A DNA stretch of 64,000 nucleotides, taken from positions 62,001-126,000 of the forward strand of contig CAVXNR010000013.1 of NCBI GenBank assembly GCA_963763095.1, given 5' to 3'. Positions 9,112-17,938 of the stretch are shown in pieces. Numbering within the stretch: position 1 is the first letter of the stretch; each line of letters opens with the position of its first letter. The notes beneath the pieces were generated by a model that saw nothing but the letters and a program-made list of their open reading frames with translations, ran no database searches and was not told the DNA's origin. The stretch comes from CAVUCH01 sp963763095 (GTDB lineage: Bacteria; Acidobacteriota; Vicinamibacteria; Vicinamibacterales; JAENWD01). Both the position numbers and the translations under genes were made by a program.

Positions 9112-10089
9112 TCAGCCGGTCAGGATTGCGGCGATCTCGTCGAGCGCGATATTGCCGCCGCTCAGGATTGCCACAACCGGGCGGGCAGCGTCCCCTGCGG
9201 GACCGTAGCGTTGGAGCACCGCCGCCACGCTGGCCGCGCCGCTTGGCTCCACTACGATCCTGGCCTCGCGCGCCACGTACCGGACAGCGTCTCTCAGGCG
9301 GTCCTCGTCGACGGTGACGACCTCGTCGACGAGCGCGCGTGCGTGCGCGAATGTCAGGTCGCCGGGACGGAGTGGCAGGAGGCCGTCGGCGATGCTCGCG
9401 GTGCTCTCGAGCGTGACGGGGCTGCCCGCCGCGAGCGAACGGCTCATCTTGGCAGCGCCCGCGGGCTCGACGCCGATCACGCGTGCGTCGGGCCGCAGCG
9501 CCTTGACCGCCGCGGCAACGCCCGCGAGCAGCCCGCCGCCGCCGACGGGCACGTACACCTCGTGCACGTCGGGGCAGTCCTCGACGATCTCGAGGCCGAC
9601 CGTGCCCTGGCCGGCGATTATCCAGGGGTGGTCGAACGGCGGTACCATGACGAGCCCGCGCGCGTGCTGCAGGCGCTCGGCTTCGGACTTGCGCTCTGCG
9701 GATGTCGTGCCTGCGAAGACCACGTCGGCGCCGAACGCGCGTGTGCCGTTGACCTTGACGACGGGCGCCGTCGTCGGCATAACCACCACCGCGGGCACGC
9801 CAAGCAGGCGGGCTGCGCACGCGAGCGCCTGGGCGTGATTGCCTGACGAGTAGGTGATCACGCCGCCGGCGAGCTCGTCGCGCCCGAACCGTGCGAGCAT
9901 GTTGGCAGCCCCGCGGATCTTGAAGGCGCCGGCGACCTGCATGTTCTCGCATTTCAGCCGCAGCGACGTGGCGCTGGGACTCGTCGAGCCGTAGACGAGC
10001 GGTGTGCGCCGGACGATGCCGCTGATGCGTGCAGCGGCGGAGCGGATGTCGTCGAGCGTCACGAGCGGCAGCGGAGCGTCAGCGATCAT
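9112..10089 (-). CDS. PLP-dependent threonine/serine dehydratase (or serine racemase)
   Basis: A 325-residue fold-type II PLP enzyme without an ACT domain. Motifs are GAFKIRGA with the Schiff-base Lys (near residue 57), SSGNHAQALA for cofactor phosphate binding, VPVGGGGLLAGV glycine loop and a C-terminal SGGN. Length and motifs match the catabolic TdcB / serine racemase group rather than the longer regulated IlvA. It should convert L-threonine to 2-oxobutyrate and serine to pyruvate. It runs convergent with cca and divergent from the ClpP-like gene. Confidence 0.85.
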   Translation of the reverse strand: MIADAPLPLVTLDDIRSAAARISGIVRRTPLVYGSTSPSATSLRLKCENMQVAGAFKIRGAANMLARFGRDELAGGVITYSSGNHAQALACAARLLGVPAVVVMPTTAPVVKVNGTRAFGADVVFAGTTSAERKSEAERLQHARGLVMVPPFDHPWIIAGQGTVGLEIVEDCPDVHEVYVPVGGGGLLAGVAAAVKALRPDARVIGVEPAGAAKMSRSLAAGSPVTLESTASIADGLLPLRPGDLTFAHARALVDEVVTVDEDRLRDAVRYVAREARIVVEPSGAASVAAVLQRYGPAGDAARPVVAILSGGNIALDEIAAILTG

Positions 10090-10151
10090 GGGTGTCCGGT
10101 GTGTCGTACGCCGGCCGATCGGCAGCCAGCACGCGAGGGAATAGAAGGCAT

Positions 10152-10895
10152 ATGGAGCTCACCGATCGCCTGGTCGTGGAATTGATCGAGTCGGTCAAGC
10201 AGGTGCTGAAGCGCGAGGCCTCCGAGCGCCTGCGTGAAGTGTACCTCGTCGGCGACATCGACAAGGACAGCGCACGCCAGGTGATCGAACGCATGCGTGA
10301 GCTCGTGAACGACAACACGCGGCCAATCACCCTTTACCTGAACACCGCCGGCGGCAACGTGACGGATGGCCTCGCCGTGCACGACTCTATCCGCGAGATC
10401 GGGAGCCGTGGCTGCGAGGTGACGATCGTCGTGCAGGGAATGGCGTACTCGATGGGGTCGGTGCTGCTGCAGGCCGCGAGCGTCGGGCGCCGCCTGGCGT
10501 TTCCCCATGCGTGGATAATGATCCACGAGCCGGCGAAGTGGGCCGGCTGGCAATCCACGACCGCAGCCCAGCACCACCTGGATCGCTTGCGGCAGATGCA
10601 GGATCAGATCTACCGGATCCTGGCGAAGCGCTCGGGCCGACCGCTGAAGCAGATTATCCGGGACACTCGCCGCAACGACTTCTACCTCGATGCGCGCAAG
10701 GCGCTCGCATACGGTCTGATCGACGCGATCGTGGAAAGTGCGGCCGACGCCGACGTGATCGGACCATCGGAGCCCCTACGCCACGGCCAGCGTCCGGACG
10801 AGCCGAACATCACACGCGTGGCCGCAGCCGGAGGAGAGCAGGCACCGGGTCCCGACCACCCCGCCCCCCCTCCCACCGACGGCCGCCCCACGTAG
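10152..10895 (+). CDS. ClpP-family serine protease
   Basis: A 247-residue ClpP-like protease. The nucleophile is Ser100 in GMAYSMGS, the base His125 in WIMIHEPA, and the acid Asp176 in RNDFYLD. Ser-His spacing is exactly that of E. coli ClpP (S97/H122/D171). TAGGNVTDGL corresponds to the oxyanion glycine loop. The last 45 or so residues are a Pro/Gly-rich tail with no counterpart in ClpP. No Clp ATPase is adjacent, so it may be a secondary ClpP paralogue or work with a distant chaperone. AGAAGG lies 4 bases before the ATG at 10152. Confidence 0.82.
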   Translation: MELTDRLVVELIESVKQVLKREASERLREVYLVGDIDKDSARQVIERMRELVNDNTRPITLYLNTAGGNVTDGLAVHDSIREIGSRGCEVTIVVQGMAYSMGSVLLQAASVGRRLAFPHAWIMIHEPAKWAGWQSTTAAQHHLDRLRQMQDQIYRILAKRSGRPLKQIIRDTRRNDFYLDARKALAYGLIDAIVESAADADVIGPSEPLRHGQRPDEPNITRVAAAGGEQAPGPDHPAPPPTDGRPT

Positions 10896-10980
10896 GGGCG
10901 GTTCGCAAACGCCCCGACACGTACGCCAGCCCGCGCGCACATGTAATTCGCACCGTGCATCCTGTGCACCGCGCATCGAA

Positions 10981-11024
10981 TGCATTGTGCATTGTGCATT
11001 GTGCATTGTGCATTGTGCATTGTG
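10981..11024. repeat. (TTGTGCA)5 heptamer array
   Basis: Five perfect TTGTGCA units (10985-11019) with partial copies either side, between the convergent ends of the ClpP-like and DisA_N-like genes. Same family as the arrays near 6.3 and 9.0 kb, in the TTGTGCA orientation. Confidence 0.88.
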
Positions 11025-11036
11025 ATGCGTCCGTCC

Positions 11037-12407
11037 TCAAATCTCCCACACCTTGTGCCTATCGAAGAACGCAATCCCGCCATCCTCACTGACCTTGAGC
11101 ACCGGGCCAAACCGGCTCGCAGTCATGGCGGCGGTCGTCCGCGCTCCTTCGACGATCACATCGTCGCGCAGCGCCTCGGTGTACGGATGCCGCAGAATCG
11201 CGCCGACGGCGATGAGATTCCCGTGCGGATCGGTGACCGTCGCGCCGTCCAGCGACGCGAGTGCGGCGAGCACCGACGGCTCGAGCTCTGTCACCGTGCG
11301 GCCCGTCAGCAGGTACAGCAGGTCACGCCTGGTGGGCGCCGCGGCGAGATTGCCCGCCTCGGTGAGCCCGATGTCCAGACGATCGGGCAGGCTGATGATG
11401 TGCGACACCGTGTCGGCCGGTTTTCGCAGAACCACGAAGAGTGCACCCTGACGAGCGTCCGCGAGATCGAGCGCGGTGCGATAGAGGCATCGGGCGAGGT
11501 CCGCATTGCCGACGGCCTCGGCCCAGAGCTCGTACTTGCGCTGCAGATCGAGCAGCGCCCATTGCGCGTGGCGGTACGCCAGCACCTGCGCGCCCCCGGC
11601 GAAGACCTTGATCTCGTGCGAGGGGCTGAGCACCAGGCACACGTGACCATCGGCCGCGGTGGCCAGCGCGTGCGCCAGATACGGCGCTGAGCACGGCGCC
11701 GTGAGGGCCCGCCCGCCGAACGCGTGCTCGGCCCATTGCCGCACGTCGATGATGTCGAGCAGGATGCCGTCGCGTGAGAGCAGGAACAGCGTCCGCAGTC
11801 CATCGACCAGGCGGAAAAAGCTCTTCACCCCGGTGAGGGCCTGCGTGTAGTAGTGCGCCCCCGGCGGCCGCGGCGGCCGGGGCCCGGCCGGATCCTCGTC
11901 GGTGCCGAGCAGCAGCACGCCGGTCGAGATCGGGCGGTTCTCGTAGCTGCTGAGCGCAGCAACCCGCAGCACCTCGATGGCCGAGGCGATGCGGTCGGCG
12001 CGCGGCTCCCCCTTGCTGACCTCGTACGACGAGTTGTCGAGGAACGCGCCCACGTACCGATCTTCGATCGCGCCGCGGAACAGCTCGCCGCGATCGACCA
12101 TCATCCGCGGATTCAGAATCGCCCGGTACCGGGCCGCCAGCACGGAGCCGATGGCTTTCGCAAACCGCGTCTCCTGCTCGGTGAACGGTCGCCGTTTGGG
12201 CACCCGCAGGATGTAGCGCGTGCCGAACCATCGGACGATGAGCGCACACGGATCATCGGACGGCTCGATCGACAGCCGTCCGTCCGACGATGCGGACAGG
12301 ATCGGTTCGGTCTCGAACGTGGCGCGCGAGAAGAACTGCTGCAGCGCGTTCTGCAGGAACGTGTCGTACAGCGCGCCAACGGCAAGCGCAGGAGGTAGCG
12401 ACGACAT
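11037..12407 (-). CDS. DisA_N-like (degenerate diadenylate cyclase, DAC) domain protein
   Basis: A 456-residue protein. The last 75 residues resemble the DisA_N/DAC nucleotide-binding domain: SLDGATVTD (the DGA motif, about residues 387-389), NLIAVGAIL, GARTTAA (about 421) and VSEDGGIAFF. In active cyclases the second motif is GTRHR; here RHR is replaced, so c-di-AMP synthesis is doubtful and nucleotide sensing is more likely. The long N-terminal part holds mixed alpha/beta segments I do not recognise. The start is ATG at 12407; a GTG at 12416 is the alternative. Its start is 11 bp from the divergent acyl-activating fusion, which suggests shared regulation. It is probably cytoplasmic, as no signal peptide is seen. 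Confidence 0.6.
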   Translation of the reverse strand: MSSLPPALAVGALYDTFLQNALQQFFSRATFETEPILSASSDGRLSIEPSDDPCALIVRWFGTRYILRVPKRRPFTEQETRFAKAIGSVLAARYRAILNPRMMVDRGELFRGAIEDRYVGAFLDNSSYEVSKGEPRADRIASAIEVLRVAALSSYENRPISTGVLLLGTDEDPAGPRPPRPPGAHYYTQALTGVKSFFRLVDGLRTLFLLSRDGILLDIIDVRQWAEHAFGGRALTAPCSAPYLAHALATAADGHVCLVLSPSHEIKVFAGGAQVLAYRHAQWALLDLQRKYELWAEAVGNADLARCLYRTALDLADARQGALFVVLRKPADTVSHIISLPDRLDIGLTEAGNLAAAPTRRDLLYLLTGRTVTELEPSVLAALASLDGATVTDPHGNLIAVGAILRHPYTEALRDDVIVEGARTTAAMTASRFGPVLKVSEDGGIAFFDRHKVWEI

Positions 12408-12418
12408 GGTGCCCACTT

Positions 12419-14923
12419 ATGATAGTGCCAGTGACACGCCGCGAGACCCTGCTGGACTTCTTCGCCGACCTGGCCGCCGCGCGAGGCGAATTCCTGGTGT
12501 ACGACAGCGGCTTCCGCAGCTACGCCTACACCTACGCGGACGTTGCACGTGCCGCCCGCGCGTTCGCCGCGCGGCTGCACACAGCCGGTCTCCGCAAAGG
12601 CGACACCGTGCTGTTCTGGTCGGAGAACCGCCCGGAGTGGGTCGTCGCGCTCTGGGGCTGCTTTCTCCAGGGCGTGGTCGCCGTGCCGATCGACTACCGC
12701 GCATCGGTGGACTTTCTCCGCCGCGTGCGCGCCATCGTGCACGGCCGGTTGCTCCTCACCGGGGATGACGTGCGGTTCGAGCCAGGAGCGGCTGACGCCG
12801 GCCTCGACGCCTGGCCGCTCGCCGGACTCGACTGGCGTGATACCTCCCGCGTGCCGGACGCGGCGGTCACGCGCGACGATGTGGCCGAGGTGATCTTCAC
12901 GTCGGGCGCGACGGCCGAACCCAAAGGGGTCGTGATCACCCACCGCAACCTGCTGGCGAACATCGTGCCTGTCGAGCGCGAGGTGTCCAAGTACCGCAAA
13001 TACGCGCGGCCGTTCTCGCCCATCCGCTTTCTCAACCTGCTGCCGCTCAGCCACATGTTCGGCCAGTCGATGGCGACGTTCATCCCGCCGATGCTGGGCG
13101 GCACGACGGTCTTCATCCACGGCTTCAACCCGAACGACATCGTGCGGCAGATCAGGGACCGCCGCATCTCGGTGCTGGTGTCGGTACCAAAGATCCTCGA
13201 CGTCCTCCGCGAGCACACGCTGCGCGCCTCGCCGGCTGCCGCCGAACCGCCCCCAGGCAAAGAGCACGTCGGGTGGCGCTGGTGGCGGTACCGCCGGGCG
13301 CACCGCATGTTCGGGCTCAAGTTCTGGGCCTTCGTCGTCGGCGCTGCGCCACTCGATCCATCCCTGGAGGAGTTCTGGGGCCGGCTTGGCTTCGTGGTGG
13401 TGCAGGGCTACGGGCTCACGGAAACCGCGCCCATCGTCACACTCAACCACCCCTTCAGCGCAAGCCGCGGGTCGGTCGGGAAGACCATCCCGGGTGTGGA
13501 GGTGAAGATTGCGCCCGACGGCGAGATCCTGGTCCGCGGGGAGAACGTGACGCAGGGTTATTTCAACGCGGACCGGGCGACCGCCGAAGCGTTCGAAGAC
13601 GGATGGTTTCGCACGGGTGACATCGGCGAGGTGGACGCCCAGGGACGGCTGTTCATCCGCGGGCGCAAGAAGGAGATGATCGTCACGGCCGACGGGCTGA
13701 ACGTCTTTCCCGAGGACGTGGAGCGCGCGATCGCGATCGTCCCTGGCGTGCGCGACGCCGCGGTGGTTGGCGCGCGGCAGGGCACCAATGAACGGGTGCA
13801 CGCGGTACTGGTCCTCGAGCCCGGCGCAAGCGCTGAGGAAGTCGTGCGCCAGGTGAACCTGCACCTGCCCGATCCCCAGAAGATTCGTGGCGTCTCGGTG
13901 TGGCCCGATCGGGAGCTGCCGCGGACCGAGGGGACGCGTAAGCTCAAGCGTCGCGATATCGCGGACTGGGTGGCGACCGGAGCGACGCCGACCCACTCGG
14001 GGCCAGGCGCGTCCGTCGAGGCGCTGCTCGCGCAGTATGCCGGGGGCCGAGCGATTGCGCCCGGGACGACCATGGACGAGCTCGGGTTGTCGTCGCTGGA
14101 ACGCGTCGAGCTGATGGTCGCACTCGAAGACCGGTTCGGCACGACCATCGACGAAGGGGCGTTCTCGGGTGTGAAGAGCGTGGCGGATCTCGAAACGCTC
14201 GTGCGGGCGCCGGTCGCCGTTACCGAAAACAGCGACGCCGTGAACTTCCCGCGCTGGAACCGCCGCGCGCCCGTCCGCCTGCTCCGCCGCGTGAGCCTCG
14301 CGACCTGGATTCTTCCGCTCGCGCGCGTCTTCGCACCCGTGCGCGTGGAGGGCAGCGAGCACCTGGCCAGGCTGGAAGGGCCGGTGGTGTTCGCCGCCAA
14401 TCACCAGAGCCACATCGACACGCCGGCGATTCTGGCCGCGATGCCCGGCGGCCTCCGGTCACAGGTCGCGGTCGCAATGGCGAAGGAGTTCTTCAAGCCG
14501 CACTTCTTCCCAGCCGAGCACTCCCGGGCGCAGTGGTTCACGAACAGCTTGAACTACTACCTCGCGGCTACCTTCTTCAACGCCTTTCCGCTCCCGCAGC
14601 GTGAGGCGGGGGCGCGCGACACGCTGCGGTACATCGGGGAGCTGGTCGGCGCCGGGTACTCGGTGCTGATCTTTCCGGAAGGTCAGCGCACGGAGGCTGG
14701 TGAGATCAACGCGTTCCGCGCCGGCATCGGCATGATAGGCGCCCGGCTCGGGATGCCTGTTGTACCGGTCCGGCTGAGAGGGGCCGACGAGGTGCTGCAC
14801 CGGCATGCCAGGATGGCCCGCCGCGCGCCGGTCACCGTGAGCTTCGGACGCCCGCTCGTGCTGCGGGGCGATGACTACAAGGCCCTGGCGCGCCAGGTGG
14901 AGGACGCAGTTCGGGCGCTCTGA
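12419..14923 (+). CDS. AMP-binding acyl-activating enzyme / acyl carrier protein / PlsC-type acyltransferase fusion
   Basis: An 834-residue three-part protein. Residues about 1-535 form an ANL acyl-activating domain with TSGATAEPKG (near 160), YGLTETAP (near 331), FRTGD (near 396) and a C-terminal GTRKLKR. Residues about 540-610 form a carrier domain with LGLSSLERVELM, whose Ser would bear phosphopantetheine. Residues about 640-834 form a PlsC-like acyltransferase with NHQSHID (near 661) and FPEGQR (near 753). The order implies activation of a fatty acid, loading onto the built-in carrier, and transfer to a lysolipid or glycerol phosphate, similar in logic to E. coli Aas but with its own carrier. 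GGAGG is 24 bases upstream of the ATG, so a nearby GTG start is possible. Confidence 0.85.
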   Translation: MIVPVTRRETLLDFFADLAAARGEFLVYDSGFRSYAYTYADVARAARAFAARLHTAGLRKGDTVLFWSENRPEWVVALWGCFLQGVVAVPIDYRASVDFLRRVRAIVHGRLLLTGDDVRFEPGAADAGLDAWPLAGLDWRDTSRVPDAAVTRDDVAEVIFTSGATAEPKGVVITHRNLLANIVPVEREVSKYRKYARPFSPIRFLNLLPLSHMFGQSMATFIPPMLGGTTVFIHGFNPNDIVRQIRDRRISVLVSVPKILDVLREHTLRASPAAAEPPPGKEHVGWRWWRYRRAHRMFGLKFWAFVVGAAPLDPSLEEFWGRLGFVVVQGYGLTETAPIVTLNHPFSASRGSVGKTIPGVEVKIAPDGEILVRGENVTQGYFNADRATAEAFEDGWFRTGDIGEVDAQGRLFIRGRKKEMIVTADGLNVFPEDVERAIAIVPGVRDAAVVGARQGTNERVHAVLVLEPGASAEEVVRQVNLHLPDPQKIRGVSVWPDRELPRTEGTRKLKRRDIADWVATGATPTHSGPGASVEALLAQYAGGRAIAPGTTMDELGLSSLERVELMVALEDRFGTTIDEGAFSGVKSVADLETLVRAPVAVTENSDAVNFPRWNRRAPVRLLRRVSLATWILPLARVFAPVRVEGSEHLARLEGPVVFAANHQSHIDTPAILAAMPGGLRSQVAVAMAKEFFKPHFFPAEHSRAQWFTNSLNYYLAATFFNAFPLPQREAGARDTLRYIGELVGAGYSVLIFPEGQRTEAGEINAFRAGIGMIGARLGMPVVPVRLRGADEVLHRHARMARRAPVTVSFGRPLVLRGDDYKALARQVEDAVRAL

Positions 14924-15012
14924 CCTGCGCCCGGGCGCTTCGGCCCAGCCGCTACGCCGTCCTCCAACCTCTGGGAAGTCATCGGGGGGCGGCGGTCCGT
15001 CGCTTCTCGCCC

Positions 15013-15041
15013 TTGCCGATGCCGTCCTGGTGTGGCACAAT
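15013..15041 (+). promoter_or_regulatory. sigma70-like promoter for infA
   Basis: TTGCCG (15013-15018) and CACAAT (15036-15041) are separated by 17 bp. This leaves about 20 bases of leader before the infA TTG start, including an AAAGGA ribosome site. Confidence 0.5.
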
Positions 15042-15068
15042 GCTTGCGTAGCCTAGAAAGGACATTGA

Positions 15069-15287
15069 TTGAGTAAGGACGATCTAATCGACATCCAAGG
15101 TACCGTCGTCGCGGTGCACAGCGGTGGCCTCTACCGTGTGCAAAGCGATGCCGGCCACGAGGTGCTTGCCCAGCTGAGTGGCCGCATGCGGCGGTTCCGC
15201 ATAAAAGTGGTGCCGGGCGATCGGGTCACCGTAGGCGTCTCACCTTACGATCCCGTTCGCGGCATCATCACCTTCCGCGCACGTTAG
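15069..15287 (+). CDS. infA: translation initiation factor IF-1
   Basis: A 72-residue OB-fold protein, the usual IF-1 length. It contains the typical core KDDLIDIQGTVV, LYRV, GHEVLAQLSGRMRR and GDRVTVGVSPYD. It binds the 30S A site with IF-2 and IF-3 during initiation. The start is TTG at 15069 with AAAGGA about 8 bases upstream. It leads a three-gene unit with a DEAD-box helicase and a small Cys-rich protein. The coupling of infA to an RNA helicase is unusual but suits translation or RNA metabolism. Confidence 0.93.
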   Translation: MSKDDLIDIQGTVVAVHSGGLYRVQSDAGHEVLAQLSGRMRRFRIKVVPGDRVTVGVSPYDPVRGIITFRAR

Positions 15288-15289
15288 TC

Positions 15290-16540
15290 TTGGCTTCCCC
15301 ATCATCACGCCCCACTGCCCCGCGCCGCCGGCGCGGTCCGTCAGCATCCGGAGGCTCGCGTCCCAGCGGCGGGCGACGCATGCCGCCGCCCCCGACATAC
15401 TCCGCGCGCGAGCTTGCGCCGGTCGACGTGGCTCCCGTGCCGTTCTCGTCGTTCGACGTGTCCCCGTCACTGCTCCAGGGCATGAAGGACATGGGCTATC
15501 TCGAGACGCGCCCGGTGCAGAGCGCCGTCGTTCCCTACGCGCTGGCCGGAGACGATGTGCTGGCCTCGGCGGAGACCGGCTCCGGCAAGACGATCGCGTT
15601 CGTGCTGCCGATCCTGCATCGCCTGTTCAACGTGCCCGACCAGCAGCTGGCCGGGACGCGTGCGCTGATCCTCGCACCCACACGCGAGCTGGCCGTTCAG
15701 ATCGAAGACACGATCCAGGGCCTCACGTATCACACGAAGATCACCAGCGCGGCCGTGTATGGCGGCGTGCCCATGGACCCGCAGGATCGGGCGCTGCGCG
15801 CGGGTGTCTCAATCGTCGTCGCGACGCCGGGGCGCCTCATGGATCACATGCGCTCGGCGACGCCCGATTTCGGACGGCTCGAGGTGCTCGTGCTCGACGA
15901 GGCGGACCGGATGATGGACATGGGCTTCTGGCCCGACGTCCAGCGCATCGTCGGGACGCTCCCCACCAGGCGCCAGACGCTGCTCTTCTCGGCGACGTTG
16001 CCCGACGAGATCATGAAGCTGGCGAAGGCCATCGTGCGGCCCGACGCCAGGCACATCCAGGTGGGACGCGCGGGCGGACCGGCGTTGTCGATCAGGCACA
16101 TCGTGCACGCGATGGCGGCGAGCGAGAAGGTGTCGTGGCTGGCCAGGTTCCTGCGTGGCGTGCATGGGCCGACGCTCGTGTTCCTGCGCCGCAAGAGCGG
16201 GGCGGATCGCGTCGCGCGTGACCTTGCGAGACTGGGCATCAAGGCCACCGCCCTGCACGGCGACCGATCGCAGGGCGAGCGCACCGCCGCCGTCGAAGGA
16301 TTTCGCAGCGGCAGATACACCGTGCTGGTGGCGACCGACCTCGCCGCGCGCGGTCTCGACATCGACGGGATCACGTACGTGGTGAACTTCGAGGTGCCCG
16401 ACACCCCCGAGTCCTACGTGCACCGCGTGGGCCGCACCGGACGCGACCGCGCCGACGGCACCGCCGTGACACTGGTGTCGCCCGAAGAAGAACGCGCGTT
16501 CCGCGCGCTGGAGAAATCCGTTGGCGTCCAACTTCAATAA
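15290..16540 (+). CDS. DEAD-box ATP-dependent RNA helicase
   Basis: A 416-residue RhlE-like helicase core. It has the Q-motif region near residue 55, Walker A AETGSGKT, PTRELA, TPGR, DEAD (LVLDEADRMMD), SAT, and the second-domain motifs VATDLAARGLDID and HRVGRTGR. It should unwind RNA duplexes in ribosome assembly or RNA decay. TTG at 15290 is placed just after the infA stop; the first 30 residues are a basic Ser/Pro-rich tail, and an ATG at 15380 would remove it. There is no long C-terminal RNA-binding extension. Confidence 0.92.
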   Translation: MASPSSRPTAPRRRRGPSASGGSRPSGGRRMPPPPTYSARELAPVDVAPVPFSSFDVSPSLLQGMKDMGYLETRPVQSAVVPYALAGDDVLASAETGSGKTIAFVLPILHRLFNVPDQQLAGTRALILAPTRELAVQIEDTIQGLTYHTKITSAAVYGGVPMDPQDRALRAGVSIVVATPGRLMDHMRSATPDFGRLEVLVLDEADRMMDMGFWPDVQRIVGTLPTRRQTLLFSATLPDEIMKLAKAIVRPDARHIQVGRAGGPALSIRHIVHAMAASEKVSWLARFLRGVHGPTLVFLRRKSGADRVARDLARLGIKATALHGDRSQGERTAAVEGFRSGRYTVLVATDLAARGLDIDGITYVVNFEVPDTPESYVHRVGRTGRDRADGTAVTLVSPEEERAFRALEKSVGVQLQ

Positions 16541-16544
16541 CGAC

Positions 16545-16916
16545 ATGAACGACACGACGAACGATCCCATCCTGCCCCCGGGCGTACGCGCCGCAGAGTC
16601 GAGCAGCGTGTCCGGCAGCGTGGCGACCGGCGTGTCCGGCACCGCGGCGAGCGCCGCGCCCAGCGCCGTGGCCGAGACACCGGAGGCAGCAGGCAGCGTG
16701 GCGGTGCCACCCGCCGCCGTGTCAGCCGCGGTGATCAAGTTCCGATCCTGCCGCTGGCGCCGCCCGCCGGAAGACGGCACCGAGTGCTGCGGTCATCGGG
16801 ACGTGCTGCCAATGGCGGGCACGAACAGCTTCGACGCCGAGGCCTGGTGCCCCGACTGCACGTACTTCAAGCTGCGGCGTACGCCCAAGAAGCGCGACGA
16901 CTCTTACCGATACTGA
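16545..16916 (+). CDS. small cysteine-rich protein of unknown function
   Basis: A 123-residue protein starting 4 bases after the helicase stop. The first two thirds are low-complexity Ala/Ser/Val/Pro. The C-terminal part has CRWRRPPEDG, ECCGHRD, and WCPDCTYFKLRR, a likely zinc ribbon with Cys/His ligands, and ends in a basic tail. An in-frame TTG at 16521 overlapping the helicase is possible, but ATG at 16545 avoids overlap. Linkage to infA and an RNA helicase hints at nucleic-acid binding; this is inference. Confidence 0.6.
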   Translation: MNDTTNDPILPPGVRAAESSSVSGSVATGVSGTAASAAPSAVAETPEAAGSVAVPPAAVSAAVIKFRSCRWRRPPEDGTECCGHRDVLPMAGTNSFDAEAWCPDCTYFKLRRTPKKRDDSYRY

Positions 16917-16933
16917 ACACCGGTTACCGTTCA

Positions 16934-17014
16934 CGGCTAAGGGCTAAGGGCTAAGGGCTAAGCGGCTAACGGCTAACGGTTAACGGTTAACGGTTAACGG
17001 TTAACGGTTAACGG
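16934..17014. repeat. GGCTAAG to GGTTAAC heptamer array
   Basis: Tandem 7-bp units change stepwise from GGCTAAG through CGGCTAA to CGGTTAA over about 80 bp. The array lies between the convergent ends of the Cys-rich protein gene and the MerR/TPR gene, ending one base before the latter's stop codon. Confidence 0.88.
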
Positions 17015-17015
17015 A

Positions 17016-17822
17016 TCATTCGCTAAACTCTTTGGCGAGATCCGCCCATTCGCCTTCGGGTGCCAGGTCCTGATACGCGCGCCAATGCACGCGCGCGTCG
17101 TTCGATTTCCCCATTTTCTCGAGCGTCACGGCCAGGTAGAAGTGCGCCTCGGCGCATCCTGGGTGGACTGCCAACGCATCGCGATATGAGAGCACCGCCG
17201 CGTCGAGGCGGCCGGTGTCGTGCATCACGTTGCCAAGATTGAAATGCGCCTCGTAGTACCCGGGCGCGAGGTTGATCGCGCGCTCGTAGAGCGCCTGCGC
17301 CTCGGGCATGTGGCCGCGGCTGTAGTACGTATTCCCGAGGTTGATGAGCGCCGGCACGAGATCGCCATCTAACGCGAGGGCCTGCCGGTATCGGGCGGCT
17401 ATCGCCGCCAGCGTCTCAGGATCACCGGTGTCGTCCGCGGAGGCGGCGAGGAAGATGCGCTCCGCCTCGCCGGCGGGCGGCGCCGCGCCCGCGGGGATAT
17501 GTGCCGCGGGCGGCGGCGTTGACGGTCGCGGCTTCAGGCGGAGCACCTTCGCCGGCGTCGCGTCCGCCTGGAAGTCGAGCGCAAGCTGGCCGTGACGCTC
17601 CGCGAGGAGCCCCCGGACGATCGCATGGAACGAGCGATCACCCGTGAGGGCTGCGCTCACCTGCCGGATTACGCCGAGGTCGGCGAAGCTGTAGGCGGTG
17701 CTGTGCCCCTTCCGGCCGAGCGGATGGATCAGGCCCCACTTGCGAAGGTACCGCAGATGGTCTTCGGTGAGGCCCGGGTGCCGTGCGAGTACCTCGCGCG
17801 ACGTGAAGTGCTGTTGCGCCAC
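17016..17822 (-). CDS. MerR-type HTH / tetratricopeptide-repeat protein
   Basis: A 268-residue protein. Residues about 5-75 form a MerR-like winged helix (FTSREVLARHPGL, LRYLRKWGLIHP, YSFADLGVIRQV). A Pro/Ala-rich linker spans about 92-118. At least three TPR units follow (ALINLGNTYYSRG, AHFNLGNVMHDTG, AHFYLAVTLEKMG). This suggests a DNA-binding protein with a protein-interaction scaffold instead of a ligand domain. The start is GTG at 17822 with GGAGGG upstream. Target and partner are unknown. Confidence 0.75.
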   Translation of the reverse strand: MAQQHFTSREVLARHPGLTEDHLRYLRKWGLIHPLGRKGHSTAYSFADLGVIRQVSAALTGDRSFHAIVRGLLAERHGQLALDFQADATPAKVLRLKPRPSTPPPAAHIPAGAAPPAGEAERIFLAASADDTGDPETLAAIAARYRQALALDGDLVPALINLGNTYYSRGHMPEAQALYERAINLAPGYYEAHFNLGNVMHDTGRLDAAVLSYRDALAVHPGCAEAHFYLAVTLEKMGKSNDARVHWRAYQDLAPEGEWADLAKEFSE

Positions 17823-17925
17823 GTTCGCCTCTGCCCTCCTGCAGCATCACGCCGGGCCCGCCGACCCGGAGATGGATGGACAAGGGCATCATACCGCCCG
17901 CCCGATCGCGCCGAACACCGTGCGG

Positions 17926-17931
17926 TACAAT
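17926..17931 (+). promoter_or_regulatory. candidate -10 box for glucokinase, leaderless
   Basis: TACAAT lies 7 bases before the glk ATG at 17939, so transcription would begin at or next to the start codon. No Shine-Dalgarno sequence is present. It is the same arrangement as at position 83. Confidence 0.35.
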
Positions 17932-17938
17932 CCGCCGC

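Noticed and set aside
12113..14413. A 766-codon minus-strand open frame opposite the acyl-activating fusion
   Set aside because: The plus-strand protein has three clear domains; the antisense translation is Arg/Ala/His-rich without motifs.
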